A stretch of 40,026 nucleotides of DNA. Source: Desulfurococcaceae archaeon. Its GTDB lineage: Archaea; Thermoproteota; Thermoprotei_A; Sulfolobales; Desulfurococcaceae. Positions 1-7,659 of this stretch are shown here, in pieces. A program made the translations under genes and the position numbers. Below the pieces are notes generated by a model that did not search any database, was not told the DNA's origin, and saw nothing but the letters and a program-made list of their open reading frames with translations. Location of the stretch: contig JAPWUD010000014.1 in assembly GCA_028275705.1 (NCBI GenBank), positions 1-40,026 on the forward strand, read 5' to 3'. Every line of letters starts with the position of its first letter. Within the stretch, counting starts at the first letter, position 1.

Positions 1-136
1 TTAATAAATATTTAGCTTTTTCACGGAGTACATTATCGCTTATTTCCTCTAGTACGCTATAATATGAACTCTCCAGTATAGTGTCCTGGAATTGATCTGG
101 AACTAAGTGTAAGTCACTTGTATGAATGAGTAGCAA
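1..136 (-). CDS. Metallophosphoesterase (Mre11/SbcD-like), N-terminal fragment cut by the window edge
   Basis: An open frame enters from a TTG at 134-136 and runs off the left edge, giving 45 codons. It begins MLLIHTSDLHLVPDQF and ends in KYLL, with the next codon starting in A. The HTSDLHL signature, with Asp8 and His10 as expected metal ligands, is the first motif of calcineurin-like phosphoesterases such as Mre11/SbcD nucleases. The ending KYLL would continue into the usual (I/V)AGD second motif just outside the window. The region after motif 1 does not look like classical Mre11, so another archaeal phosphoesterase is equally possible. An in-frame stop lies 21 nt upstream of the TTG, and no ATG or GTG occurs between them. 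No strong ribosome site is visible. A T-rich TATA-like element lies upstream at about 184-193. Confidence 0.6.
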   Translation of the reverse strand, partial: MLLIHTSDLHLVPDQFQDTILESSYYSVLEEISDNVLREKAKYLL

Positions 137-183
137 GCAAATACACCATTAAAACAATACTAAACCCACCTAATTAAATAGGA

Positions 184-193
184 GGGTTTAAAA
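184..193 (-). promoter_or_regulatory. TATA-like element for the left-edge phosphoesterase gene
   Basis: On the minus strand this reads TTTTAAACCC. A transcript starting about 26 nt downstream would begin near 160-165 and leave a short leader before the TTG at 136. A second weaker A/T box lies at 171-180. The assignment rests on sequence and spacing only. Confidence 0.35.
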
Positions 194-225
194 GTGAATT
201 AAGCTTGAAAACGAGAAACGAATGG

Positions 226-231
226 AAAAAA
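226..231 (-). terminator. T-run after the MscS-like gene
   Basis: The minus strand has six consecutive T about 22 nt after the stop codon of the MscS-like gene. T-runs like this commonly end archaeal transcripts. No hairpin precedes it. Confidence 0.3.
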
Positions 232-252
232 GGATAATAACTATATTAAAAA

Positions 253-879
253 CTACTCCTTTGACCTCTCCCTAATAACTATCTTCGCACCAACGATCAT
301 CCCGCTTGGAATCAACACCTCTACACCATCCTTCCTAGTAACCTGCGTAAACATCGTTGATATATCCTTCACTCTAACCTCGCTCTCACCTGCAATATCA
401 ACTAAGTCACCGATCTTGAATGGCCTAGCCAGTAATAGGAACATCCCTGCAACAGCTTGCCCAAGTACTTGCTGTGTGGCAAAGCCAACGACTAATCCTA
501 TGAAGCCACCTAGTGCAACACCCGCTGCTCCGCCAGATACTCCACCAGCAATTCCTGCTAGTAGTGCTCCTAGTCCAAGTATTCTTATCAAGCTACGGAC
601 TGCTGCAGCACCGGATACTCCATACCTTGGCCTTAGCAGTGCGTAGAACATTGCTGCCACAGCGTTTACAATTAGCCAGCCGAGAACTAGTAGTACTATT
701 ATGTATACGTATACCGCGTAGTCCCGTAGTACAAGTACTCCCCCCAGTTTCGTCACTTCGTATAGCATTGAAAGGCCCTGTGTGAAGAACCACTGTAATA
801 CCCCCATTACTACTGATAGCAATACTGCATACACTATTACCATGCCGAGTGCTTTACCAACGCTATCCGTGGTGCTCAT
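253..879 (-). CDS. Small-conductance mechanosensitive channel-like protein (MscS family, short form)
   Basis: A 208-residue membrane protein. Hydrophobic segments lie at about 12-30, 53-81 and 96-117, followed by a Gly/Ala-rich pore helix at 119-150 (GGFIGLVVGFATQQVLGQAV). The following segment, residues 152-202, has the MscS beta-domain pattern: ARPFKIGDLVDI, then IST, then VLIPSG. MscS channels release solutes through the cytoplasmic membrane during osmotic downshift. The protein stops directly after the beta domain and lacks the usual C-terminal alpha/beta vestibule domain, so it is shorter than E. coli MscS. The start is an ATG preceded by GGTGAG about 7 nt upstream, and a TATA-like CTATAAAA lies near 920-930. 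It is monocistronic by spacing. Family assignment is firm; gating behaviour is inferred. Confidence 0.85.
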   Translation of the reverse strand: MSTTDSVGKALGMVIVYAVLLSVVMGVLQWFFTQGLSMLYEVTKLGGVLVLRDYAVYVYIIVLLVLGWLIVNAVAAMFYALLRPRYGVSGAAAVRSLIRILGLGALLAGIAGGVSGGAAGVALGGFIGLVVGFATQQVLGQAVAGMFLLLARPFKIGDLVDIAGESEVRVKDISTMFTQVTRKDGVEVLIPSGMIVGAKIVIRERSKE

Positions 880-991
880 TGTGTACTCACCAATGTGATC
901 CTTAGGTAATAGTATTTTTAAATTTTATAGTCTCTAAAACAATGCAATTCTGAGAGTAGAGAATAGACCTATAACTCTCAATTTGCTAACT

Positions 992-1669
992 CTACTTTTT
1001 CTCTATTTTTCTACGCTTAGGGTTTCTTCGAGATGGTGCGTGAGTGAATCTTCTAGATAATACTATGTAGGCACCTAACCCAGCTACAATCATTAAAATA
1101 GATGCAACCCCTATAATTAACGTGTCTTGAGATCCCTTGTTTATGCATGTAGGGCGTGGAACTGGGTATATTATATACTTATTGATGAATGCAGAGTGTT
1201 CTGTAAGGCTTAGTGGAAGTTCGTATTTCTTCACGTTCCCGAAGTATATTGGGATAGATGATGACGGCTCTGAGCACGCTAGTGTAGTCCAAAAGCTTCT
1301 ATCCTCTATTTCCCCAATAACCACTGCAAGTAAGTAGTTTCCACTCATATTTCTCTTTATTACAAGTGTTGTGGGAACACCTATTTCATACTCTGATAAA
1401 CCAGCTTTACCAATAAGCTCGTTGCGGAAGAAGTCTAATGCTACCCTATAGCAGTCAGCATTCGTATTAATTGGACAAAAGTAGTAGTTATTGCAAAACT
1501 CCGCCTGGAAAAAATCCTTTAGTGCACTACAGTGAGGACACGTTGTCTCACCAATTTCATAAAATTCCACATTCGATAAGCAATCGCTACATCTCAAGAT
1601 CAAAGAGTTAAATGCTAATACAGTAGTGGTTATCAAAAATAATACTGCTAATAGACCAAGTATTCGCAT
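992..1669 (-). CDS. Membrane-anchored thioredoxin-fold protein with CPHC active site
   Basis: 225 residues. Residues 1-20 form a signal peptide or membrane anchor. A CPHC motif at 44-47 sits after a beta strand (FYEIG), and GVPTTLVI at 97-104 supplies the cis-proline segment of a thioredoxin fold. A single C-terminal transmembrane helix at about 183-204 is followed by a strongly basic tail (ten Arg or Lys in the last 20 residues), which by the positive-inside rule places the redox domain outside the cell. Extra cysteines at 27, 30, 59, 65, 73, 132 and 175 suggest structural disulfides. It probably acts as a thiol-disulfide oxidoreductase in protein disulfide formation or repair. It lies 59 nt downstream of the MATE gene, with GGGTG about 10 nt before the ATG. 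The exact substrate is unknown. Confidence 0.7.
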   Translation of the reverse strand: MRILGLLAVLFLITTTVLAFNSLILRCSDCLSNVEFYEIGETTCPHCSALKDFFQAEFCNNYYFCPINTNADCYRVALDFFRNELIGKAGLSEYEIGVPTTLVIKRNMSGNYLLAVVIGEIEDRSFWTTLACSEPSSSIPIYFGNVKKYELPLSLTEHSAFINKYIIYPVPRPTCINKGSQDTLIIGVASILMIVAGLGAYIVLSRRFTHAPSRRNPKRRKIEKK

Positions 1670-1728
1670 TGAGTCAGCACCCTACTCTCGAGGAGAAATA
1701 CTACATGGAGAGCCTATTATACCTTTAA

Positions 1729-3060
1729 TCAATATAGAACTTTACGTGCAACCCTATAAAACAGCGAGACATAAATGGTTAGAAGAAGCAACCCCCTTGT
1801 ATATACATCTAAAAACATGGCAAGCCATGGTCCGTGGGGGCCCATGCTACTAACTAGTAATATTGACAATGAAACTCTAACCGCCACGAGAGACGCTGTA
1901 TTGACGATCATTGGTATTTTTGTGTTTCCAGCTCCTCTGAGAGCCCCGCTGGTTATCATTGCGAATCCTAGTCCAAACTCGCTGAGACCAGCGTACATTA
2001 AGTATATTGAAGCAAGGGATCTCACGGTCTCACTAGGTGCGAATGGGGCAACAATGTAGTAGCCTGTGAGTGCTACTACTACACCTATTAACCCAATCAA
2101 CATAGACCCCGTTGCTATTACCACCCAACCCGTTTTCTTTGCTTCATCTAATAATCCAGCACCTATTTTCTTACCAACAAGTGTTGAAGCAGTCATTGAG
2201 AATGCAAATCCAGGCATGTAAATTAAGCTCTCTATTCTCAACCCTATATTGTGCGCAGCCATGACGGTGTCCCCAAGCCTTGCAATAACCCCTGCATATA
2301 TGTTGTTCCCAATGGAGAAGACAAGCCTCTCAGCTAGAGCTGGGAGTCCTAGCTCAATTGCTTGTTTTAAGTAGTTGTTTTTGAAGTTGATGATGGGTGT
2401 TAAACCTAGTTTACTTAGGAAGAACAATTGTAGTGGTATTGAGGAAGCATTCGATACAACTGTAGCTATTGCAGCACCTGAAACCTCCATTCTTGGTAGT
2501 CCAAGGTAACCATAGATTAAGAGTGGATCTAATATAGCGTTGAGTATTAATCCAAATCCATTAGAGTACATTGAGTACGTGGTTGAACCAGAACCAATGA
2601 TCACGGAGTCTAAAAACATAGATAATAAGAGTATTGGGAACCCTCCAACCCTTATAACCAAGTACTCGACTGCATAGGAGTATGTCTTCCCAGTAGTAGC
2701 CGACTGTATAGAGATCAGTATTGGAGTCATCCACGCAAATAATGTAGAGTAAGCAATTGATGCGACTAAGCCATACGCTAAAACCTCACCTGTCGACCTC
2801 CTCGCTAAATCCCTCCTACCAGAACCCAAACTCTGCGATGTAAACACTATAGCTGGGATAGTAAATAGTGATGCCATTGTCTGAATCAACATAAATAAGT
2901 ACATTGATATGCCAACCGCTGCAACAGCTTCTTCTCCAAGTCTACTGACAAAATATGTGTCAGTGAGGGAGTACAGACTAGATACTAGCTCAACTACAAC
3001 GAGTGGTAGACTAGTCTTAATCATGCCTTTAATTTCACTATTTAATCTTAGAAACCCCAT
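1729..3060 (-). CDS. MATE-family multidrug/toxin efflux protein
   Basis: 443 residues, almost entirely hydrophobic with about 12 predicted membrane helices, matching the usual MATE length (440-480). The N-terminal sequence SLPLVVVELVSSLYSLTDTY followed by FVSRLGEEAVAAVGIS is the family signature, and a second half-repeat begins near LPALAERLVFSIG. MATE proteins export cationic drugs or metabolites in exchange for Na+ or H+. The ATG at 3060 lies about 26 nt after a TATA box at 3079-3088, which suggests a leaderless transcript and supports this start. The gene diverges from the slipin gene. The substrate cannot be told from sequence. Confidence 0.88.
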   Translation of the reverse strand: MGFLRLNSEIKGMIKTSLPLVVVELVSSLYSLTDTYFVSRLGEEAVAAVGISMYLFMLIQTMASLFTIPAIVFTSQSLGSGRRDLARRSTGEVLAYGLVASIAYSTLFAWMTPILISIQSATTGKTYSYAVEYLVIRVGGFPILLLSMFLDSVIIGSGSTTYSMYSNGFGLILNAILDPLLIYGYLGLPRMEVSGAAIATVVSNASSIPLQLFFLSKLGLTPIINFKNNYLKQAIELGLPALAERLVFSIGNNIYAGVIARLGDTVMAAHNIGLRIESLIYMPGFAFSMTASTLVGKKIGAGLLDEAKKTGWVVIATGSMLIGLIGVVVALTGYYIVAPFAPSETVRSLASIYLMYAGLSEFGLGFAMITSGALRGAGNTKIPMIVNTASLVAVRVSLSILLVSSMGPHGPWLAMFLDVYTRGLLLLTIYVSLFYRVARKVLY

Positions 3061-3078
3061 AGTCTATGCACTATTGGA

Positions 3079-3088
3079 ATTAAATAAA
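3079..3088 (-). promoter_or_regulatory. TATA box for the MATE gene (leaderless start)
   Basis: The minus strand reads TTATTTAAT. Its centre is about 25 nt from the ATG at 3058-3060, the spacing expected if transcription begins at or next to the start codon. Confidence 0.45.
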
Positions 3089-3203
3089 TGCCTGAGGAAA
3101 TAAACTTGATGAGTCTAATATGATCCGGGCTTTAATATATTTCTGTGTTTTAAACAACCTAAATAGCATTGTACTCTGCAACGGTAATTATTAATAGAGA
3201 TGC

Positions 3204-3212
3204 AAATATATA
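3204..3212 (+). promoter_or_regulatory. TATA box for the slipin-nfeD operon
   Basis: AAATATATA lies about 26 nt before 3234-3236. That predicts a transcript with almost no leader before the GTG start at 3240, which agrees with the lack of any ribosome site there. Confidence 0.45.
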
Positions 3213-3239
3213 TTACTCTACAATCTTCATGGTTTATGG

Positions 3240-4040
3240 GTGTGGAATTTGGATTTGTGGATGTGGATTTTAATAGCTGTAGTATTAATTATTGCACTGC
3301 CAATACTAGCGTCTGCCATAAAGATCGTTAAGGAGTATGAGCGAGTAGTAGTATTTAGACTTGGCAGGTTGAGGGGTGCTATAGGCCCTGGATTAGTCCT
3401 CATAATCCCCTTTGTAGACTCTGTTCAGAAAGTTGATTTAAGAGTTGTCAGTGTAGATGTACCAAAACAAGAGATCCTTACAAGAGATAATGTGAGTGTA
3501 ACTGTGGATGCTGTTGTATACTACAGGGTTATAGACGCGGTGGCAGCCGTTACAAGAGTTGCAAACTACCATTATGCAGTAAGTCTACTCTCACAGACAA
3601 CACTGAGAGATGTACTTGGGCAATCAGACCTAGACGATCTACTACAGAGAAGAGATGAGTTAAACAAGAGGTTGTCGAGTATACTAGATGAAATGACTCT
3701 CGCGTGGGGGATTAAAATAGCGGCTGTAACCATTAAAGCAGTAGAGCTACCTGAAGAAATGAGGAGAGCCATGGCTAAACAAGCTGAAGCTGAGAGGTGG
3801 AGGAGAGCGAGGATTATTGAGGCTGAGGGAGAGAAACAAGCCTCACAGATTATAGCTGAAGCTGCTAGGATATACGAGGAGCACCCAGTAGCCTTGAGGC
3901 TCAGAGAACTACAGACATTTATAGAGATAGCTAGAGAGAAAGCCCTTGTAGTAGTAACAGAGGCTGGTGGAAAATACATTGGAGAGATCGCGGCAATCCA
4001 TAAAGCAATGAAAGAGCAGGAGTCTAGAACACAGGCTTAG
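3240..4040 (+). CDS. Slipin / stomatin-like SPFH (band 7) protein
   Basis: 266 residues. One N-terminal membrane helix (about 7-26) is followed by an SPFH domain starting IVKEYERVVVFRLGRLRGAI, with the typical DLRVVSVDVPKQEILTRDNV segment. A charged, helix-forming region at about 180-225 (AEAERWRRARIIEAEGEKQA) follows, as in stomatins. Slipins form oligomeric membrane scaffolds and are substrates of the NfeD-type protease encoded next door. The gene starts at GTG 3240, or less likely at ATG 3255, and has no clear ribosome site. It is followed after 9 nt by nfeD, the conserved stomatin operon arrangement known from Pyrococcus PH1511/PH1510. Length and domain order are normal. Confidence 0.9.
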   Translation: MWNLDLWMWILIAVVLIIALPILASAIKIVKEYERVVVFRLGRLRGAIGPGLVLIIPFVDSVQKVDLRVVSVDVPKQEILTRDNVSVTVDAVVYYRVIDAVAAVTRVANYHYAVSLLSQTTLRDVLGQSDLDDLLQRRDELNKRLSSILDEMTLAWGIKIAAVTIKAVELPEEMRRAMAKQAEAERWRRARIIEAEGEKQASQIIAEAARIYEEHPVALRLRELQTFIEIAREKALVVVTEAGGKYIGEIAAIHKAMKEQESRTQA

Positions 4041-4049
4041 AGTGGTATA

Positions 4050-5399
4050 ATGAAGCTAAGCTTTATGGGATTATTATTTTTCACACTTATAATACTCATC
4101 GTAGTCCCTACATACTCAACTATACTTTATCCTAGTACAAGTCAAAGAGTTGTAGTTGATAGAGGAGTACTCGTAGAGGTTGCCCCTCCATGGGATACCA
4201 TAGACTCTGGTGTTGCAGAGTGTGTTGTAGATGCTGTGAAGTATGCTGAGTCCTCGAATGCAGTGTTAATAATGAGAGTCGACTCTTATGGCGGCTACTT
4301 AGACTCAGCCTTCTCTATTGGCGACTCACTATACTACTCAAAGACCCCTACCGTAGCGTTTGTAGAGAATAAAGCCCTCAGCGCTGGAACACTCATAATA
4401 CTACCCGCTGATATCATTGGATTGAAGAGAGGTAGTATCATTGGAGCTATGAAACCAGTCATTGTAAACCCAGTTACTGGTGAAATACAGTTTGTAAATG
4501 AATCAAAAATACTAGAGCCTGTTATCGGCAAAGCCAAAGTGTATGGTGAGAGAAGGGGTAGAAACACGAGTCTCATAGAGGATTTTGTTATCCAGGCGAA
4601 AGTCGTGAATTCTAGTGAGGCGGTGAAGAATAAGGTAGCCGACTACGAGGTTTTAAGTCTAGATGAATTAATAGGGTTAATTAATGGAGTTCAAATAGAG
4701 AAAAATGGGGTTTTATACGAGTTGAGTATTAAGAGTATTGAGCCATACTCGTGCAGCATTAGATCTAGGTTTCTATCATTACTCTCAAACTCCTACTTAG
4801 CAAACATACTCCTCAGCATTGGTGTTTTAGCCGCTATATTCTCACTGGTATCTGGAAAACTCGTTGTTCTACCACTAGCAATAGCCTTTGTACTACTCGG
4901 CTTAATGAGCTCAGGTCTTAATCCAAACATGGTTTCCCTATTCTTCATTCTAATGGGGGCATTACTACTAGCCTTAGAGTTATTCGTAATACCTGGCTTT
5001 GGAATAGTTGGAATATCCGGAATTATACTCCTACTACTAGGATTCGCACTAATACCCATGTACATACCCACAGGTGTATCGCCGACAGGAGAGTATATTA
5101 ACGCTATCCGTGCATTTATACTAGGAACAGCGCTAACACTAGGCTCTTTTTTCGGAGTAGTATTATTCAAGGTGGTGCAAGTGAGGAGGAAAAAGCCTGT
5201 TTCATACACACCTGAAGGTAAGAGAGGAGTTGCAGTAGATGAGATCAAGCCTGGTAGTATTGGATTCGTGAAAATAGAGGGTGAGTACTGGAGGGCAACA
5301 TCTAGTAAATTGATTAATCCCGGGGATGAAGTAGTAGTTGTGAAAATGAGGGATGACGGTATCCTAGTGGTTGAGAAAAAAGAGTCTACGGGTACATAA
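4050..5399 (+). CDS. NfeD-family membrane-bound serine protease (stomatin operon partner)
   Basis: 449 residues in the standard long NfeD order: signal or anchor helix (7-26); ClpP-like serine protease domain (35-230); four to five membrane helices (about 252-375); and a C-terminal OB-fold domain (388-445) with the GVAVDEIKPGSIGFVKIEGE pattern. The nucleophile should be Ser111 in ALSAGT, and the DSYGGYLDSA segment matches the oxyanion region. The catalytic Lys is probably Lys153, Lys161 or Lys163, judged by distance. The family cleaves the hydrophobic C-terminus of slipin. The gene lies 9 nt after the slipin gene, with weak ribosome site GTGGT. Its 3' end overlaps the convergent speE by 14 nt. 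Confidence 0.88.
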   Translation: MKLSFMGLLFFTLIILIVVPTYSTILYPSTSQRVVVDRGVLVEVAPPWDTIDSGVAECVVDAVKYAESSNAVLIMRVDSYGGYLDSAFSIGDSLYYSKTPTVAFVENKALSAGTLIILPADIIGLKRGSIIGAMKPVIVNPVTGEIQFVNESKILEPVIGKAKVYGERRGRNTSLIEDFVIQAKVVNSSEAVKNKVADYEVLSLDELIGLINGVQIEKNGVLYELSIKSIEPYSCSIRSRFLSLLSNSYLANILLSIGVLAAIFSLVSGKLVVLPLAIAFVLLGLMSSGLNPNMVSLFFILMGALLLALELFVIPGFGIVGISGIILLLLGFALIPMYIPTGVSPTGEYINAIRAFILGTALTLGSFFGVVLFKVVQVRRKKPVSYTPEGKRGVAVDEIKPGSIGFVKIEGEYWRATSSKLINPGDEVVVVKMRDDGILVVEKKESTGT

Positions 5400-6231
5400 C
5401 ACCAATCTTTAACAACCCATCTAAAACCCTTCCATTAATAAACCTTGTTGAAACACCACGCTTTCTCAACACCTCATCCATTGACTCAACAACTTCTTTA
5501 AGCGTGTATGAATCCGACGCCACTATAAAGTTTACATTTAACCCAAAGCATGGAATCCAGTACCAATACTCCGAGACATATCTAAAGTTTGCCCTCACAC
5601 TACCCAATACATAATTATACTCTGCAGGGTAGAAGTAGCTACTACCAGCCTGTGTAGCGACCACTCCTCCTTCTCTAAGAATTCTCTTTACTTCACTAAA
5701 TGCCTGAGCGCTGTAGAGGTGTTTGGCAATCTCCCCAGCGTATGGGTCTGTTAAATCCATTATTACAACATCGAAGCTTCTATCTCGAGATTTCTTAATA
5801 TACTCCATTCCATCCATTATCACTACTCTTACACGGGGGTCGTTGAATGAACCCTTATTAATGGGCTCAAGGTATTTCCTCGAGAACTCCACGACGACGG
5901 GGTCTATGTCCACGAGAACAACCTCTTTCACACTATTGTGTTTTAGTACCTCCCTAAGTGCTACTCCATCCCCGCCGCCAATGATCAATACTTTCTCCGG
6001 GTTTGGATGCATCGTCATGGCTGGGTGGACTAGTAGCTCGTGGTAGAAGTACTCGTCTTTCTCAGACAACTGAATGTAGTTGTCTATTAGCAAGGATCTA
6101 CCGAAACCCTCGATTTCAGCAAATACTAGCTCCTGGTATGGAGACTTCTCCGTTGCAAAGACCTTTCTCACTTTAAATAATAACTTCAATGATCTCCCAG
6201 CAGGCTCAACTATTATTAAACCCTCCTCCAA
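5386..6231 (-). CDS. speE: Spermidine synthase-type polyamine aminopropyltransferase
   Basis: 281 residues, normal family length. It transfers an aminopropyl group from decarboxylated S-adenosylmethionine to a polyamine; hyperthermophile enzymes often accept agmatine or make long polyamines. Visible motifs are YQEL (32-35), the YFYHE segment (61-65), the nucleotide-binding VLIIGGGDG (81-89), VDID (107-110) and the catalytic MDLTDP (158-163). The start is TTG at 6229-6231. It is supported by GGGAGGGG, formed by the last codons of deoC, about 6 nt upstream. deoC ends only 3 nt before, so the two are co-transcribed. The 3' end overlaps nfeD tail to tail. Exact substrate is not determinable. Confidence 0.92.
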   Translation of the reverse strand: MEEGLIIVEPAGRSLKLLFKVRKVFATEKSPYQELVFAEIEGFGRSLLIDNYIQLSEKDEYFYHELLVHPAMTMHPNPEKVLIIGGGDGVALREVLKHNSVKEVVLVDIDPVVVEFSRKYLEPINKGSFNDPRVRVVIMDGMEYIKKSRDRSFDVVIMDLTDPYAGEIAKHLYSAQAFSEVKRILREGGVVATQAGSSYFYPAEYNYVLGSVRANFRYVSEYWYWIPCFGLNVNFIVASDSYTLKEVVESMDEVLRKRGVSTRFINGRVLDGLLKIGVMYP

Positions 6232-6234
6232 GAC

Positions 6235-6951
6235 TCAGCCCCTCCCATGTAGTAGTTTAATGTAATCCTCCACGATCTTATCTCCACTACTAGATCCTAT
6301 TCTATCAGCACCTACAGCTATCAATGCTAGTGCGTCGAGAGCCCTCCTAATACCACCAGCAGCTTTAACTCTAACTCTACCTCCACTCGCATTCTTCAAT
6401 AAGTAAACATCGTGGACAGTCGCCACACCTCCAAGGAAACCAGTACACGTCTTAACAAAGTCCGCTCCCCCCTCAATCACGAGCTCTGTAGCTTTAACCT
6501 TCTCCTCATCTGATAGTAGCCCAGTCTCAATGATTACTTTAACTACTTTAACACCATGATTTCTAGCGGCATCAACAACAGCCCTTATATCTCTCAATAC
6601 ATACCCGTAGTCGCCTGACTTGAATGCATTAATATTCATAACCATATCTACTTCGCTAACCCCTAGTTCACCTGCTTCTATAGCTTCACTGACTTTGCTC
6701 CGTGTAGATGTGTTCCCCAGTGGGAAGCCTATGACGACCCCTATCTCAATTGTTTTTCCAGCTATTTCACGTGTTTTCTCAACTAGTGATAGTGGTATCA
6801 TTAGTAGTTTGAATCCATACTTTTTAGTATCGTCAATGTACTTCTCCAGCACTCTATAGCTTGCTTCAGGCTTGAGCAATGTATGGTCGATCAACGAAGC
6901 TAGCTCACTAGGCTTATACTTCAAGTCTAATACGTTATTCAAATCAATCAC
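6235..6951 (-). CDS. deoC: Deoxyribose-phosphate aldolase
   Basis: Up to 238 residues. DeoC cleaves 2-deoxyribose 5-phosphate to glyceraldehyde 3-phosphate and acetaldehyde in deoxynucleoside breakdown. Motifs are LIDHTLLKPEA (20-30), Asp102 in SEVDMVMN, Schiff-base Lys167 in DFVKTCTGF and Lys196 in RVKAAGGIR, which is the complete catalytic set of class I DERA. The open frame begins at GTG 6951, but GAGGTGA sits best for the TTG at 6940-6942 (spacing about 5), so the real start may be four codons later. An A/T-rich promoter-like stretch lies near 6980-6992. It is co-transcribed with speE, although the pairing has no obvious metabolic link. Confidence 0.93.
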   Translation of the reverse strand: MIDLNNVLDLKYKPSELASLIDHTLLKPEASYRVLEKYIDDTKKYGFKLLMIPLSLVEKTREIAGKTIEIGVVIGFPLGNTSTRSKVSEAIEAGELGVSEVDMVMNINAFKSGDYGYVLRDIRAVVDAARNHGVKVVKVIIETGLLSDEEKVKATELVIEGGADFVKTCTGFLGGVATVHDVYLLKNASGGRVRVKAAGGIRRALDALALIAVGADRIGSSSGDKIVEDYIKLLHGRG

Positions 6952-7187
6952 CTCGTTAAGACATATCTATAGGTCTACAGTATAATATTTTAGCATAGTA
7001 CAGCGTATTGGATTCAATATTATGAAACTTCTCGCTATATTTTGCATTGATATATAACTACGGAGTTAGCACATCTCTACATTATTCAGAAATAGACATT
7101 AAAAATTTAACATGTATTAGATAGGAAGCTTTATTCTAAGCTAAGTATGAAAAAGTATATGATTGAGATACATAATTATGGAGCTTA

Positions 7188-7625
7188 CTAGTGCACTCCT
7201 TTCTGTATTTTCTCAGCATAAGCCTCTGGTGTCAATAAGGATTCGTATTCTCTTGGATCTACTGGCTCTATTTTTATGATCCAGCCTTTACCATATGGGT
7301 CTTTATTGAGTAGCTCGGGGCTTGCCTCGAGATCTTTATTGACTTCCACTACTTTACCTGATAGTGGCGCGTAGTATGGTGAAGTTGCTTTAACGGAGTC
7401 TATCATCCCCACTTCCTCACCTTTCTTGAGTACTCTACCAATTTGAGGTAGCTCAACGGCAACTATGTCTTTTAATTCTTTCTGGGCATAGTCTGTTATA
7501 CCTACTATGACTACTCCTCCCTCTAGCTTAGCCCACTCATCTGTCTGCGTATACCTCCGGTCAGTTTTAACTATGTACTCTTTTCCCTTCACCTTTACAA
7601 GTACATCACTCAACCTGACCACCAC
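7188..7625 (-). CDS. gcvH: Glycine cleavage system H protein (lipoyl carrier)
   Basis: 145 residues. The H protein carries the aminomethyl group on a lipoyl lysine between the P, T and L proteins. The lipoyl Lys is Lys79 in MIDSVKATSPYYAPLSG, followed by the usual GKVVEVN and a PYGKGWIIKIEP segment near 108-119. The open frame begins with tandem GTG codons at 7623-7625 and 7620-7622. The gene lies 34 nt downstream of glyA on the same strand. Downstream (6952-7187) is 236 nt of A/T-rich sequence holding only the deoC promoter. Lipoylation enzymes are not encoded in this window. Confidence 0.95.
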   Translation of the reverse strand: MVVRLSDVLVKVKGKEYIVKTDRRYTQTDEWAKLEGGVVIVGITDYAQKELKDIVAVELPQIGRVLKKGEEVGMIDSVKATSPYYAPLSGKVVEVNKDLEASPELLNKDPYGKGWIIKIEPVDPREYESLLTPEAYAEKIQKGVH

Positions 7626-7659
7626 TTAATCCTAGATTTATCTATATATAAAAAATACT

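Noticed and set aside
3572-3979. A 135-codon minus-strand frame inside the slipin gene
   Set aside because: Antisense shadow of the conserved SPFH coding sequence.
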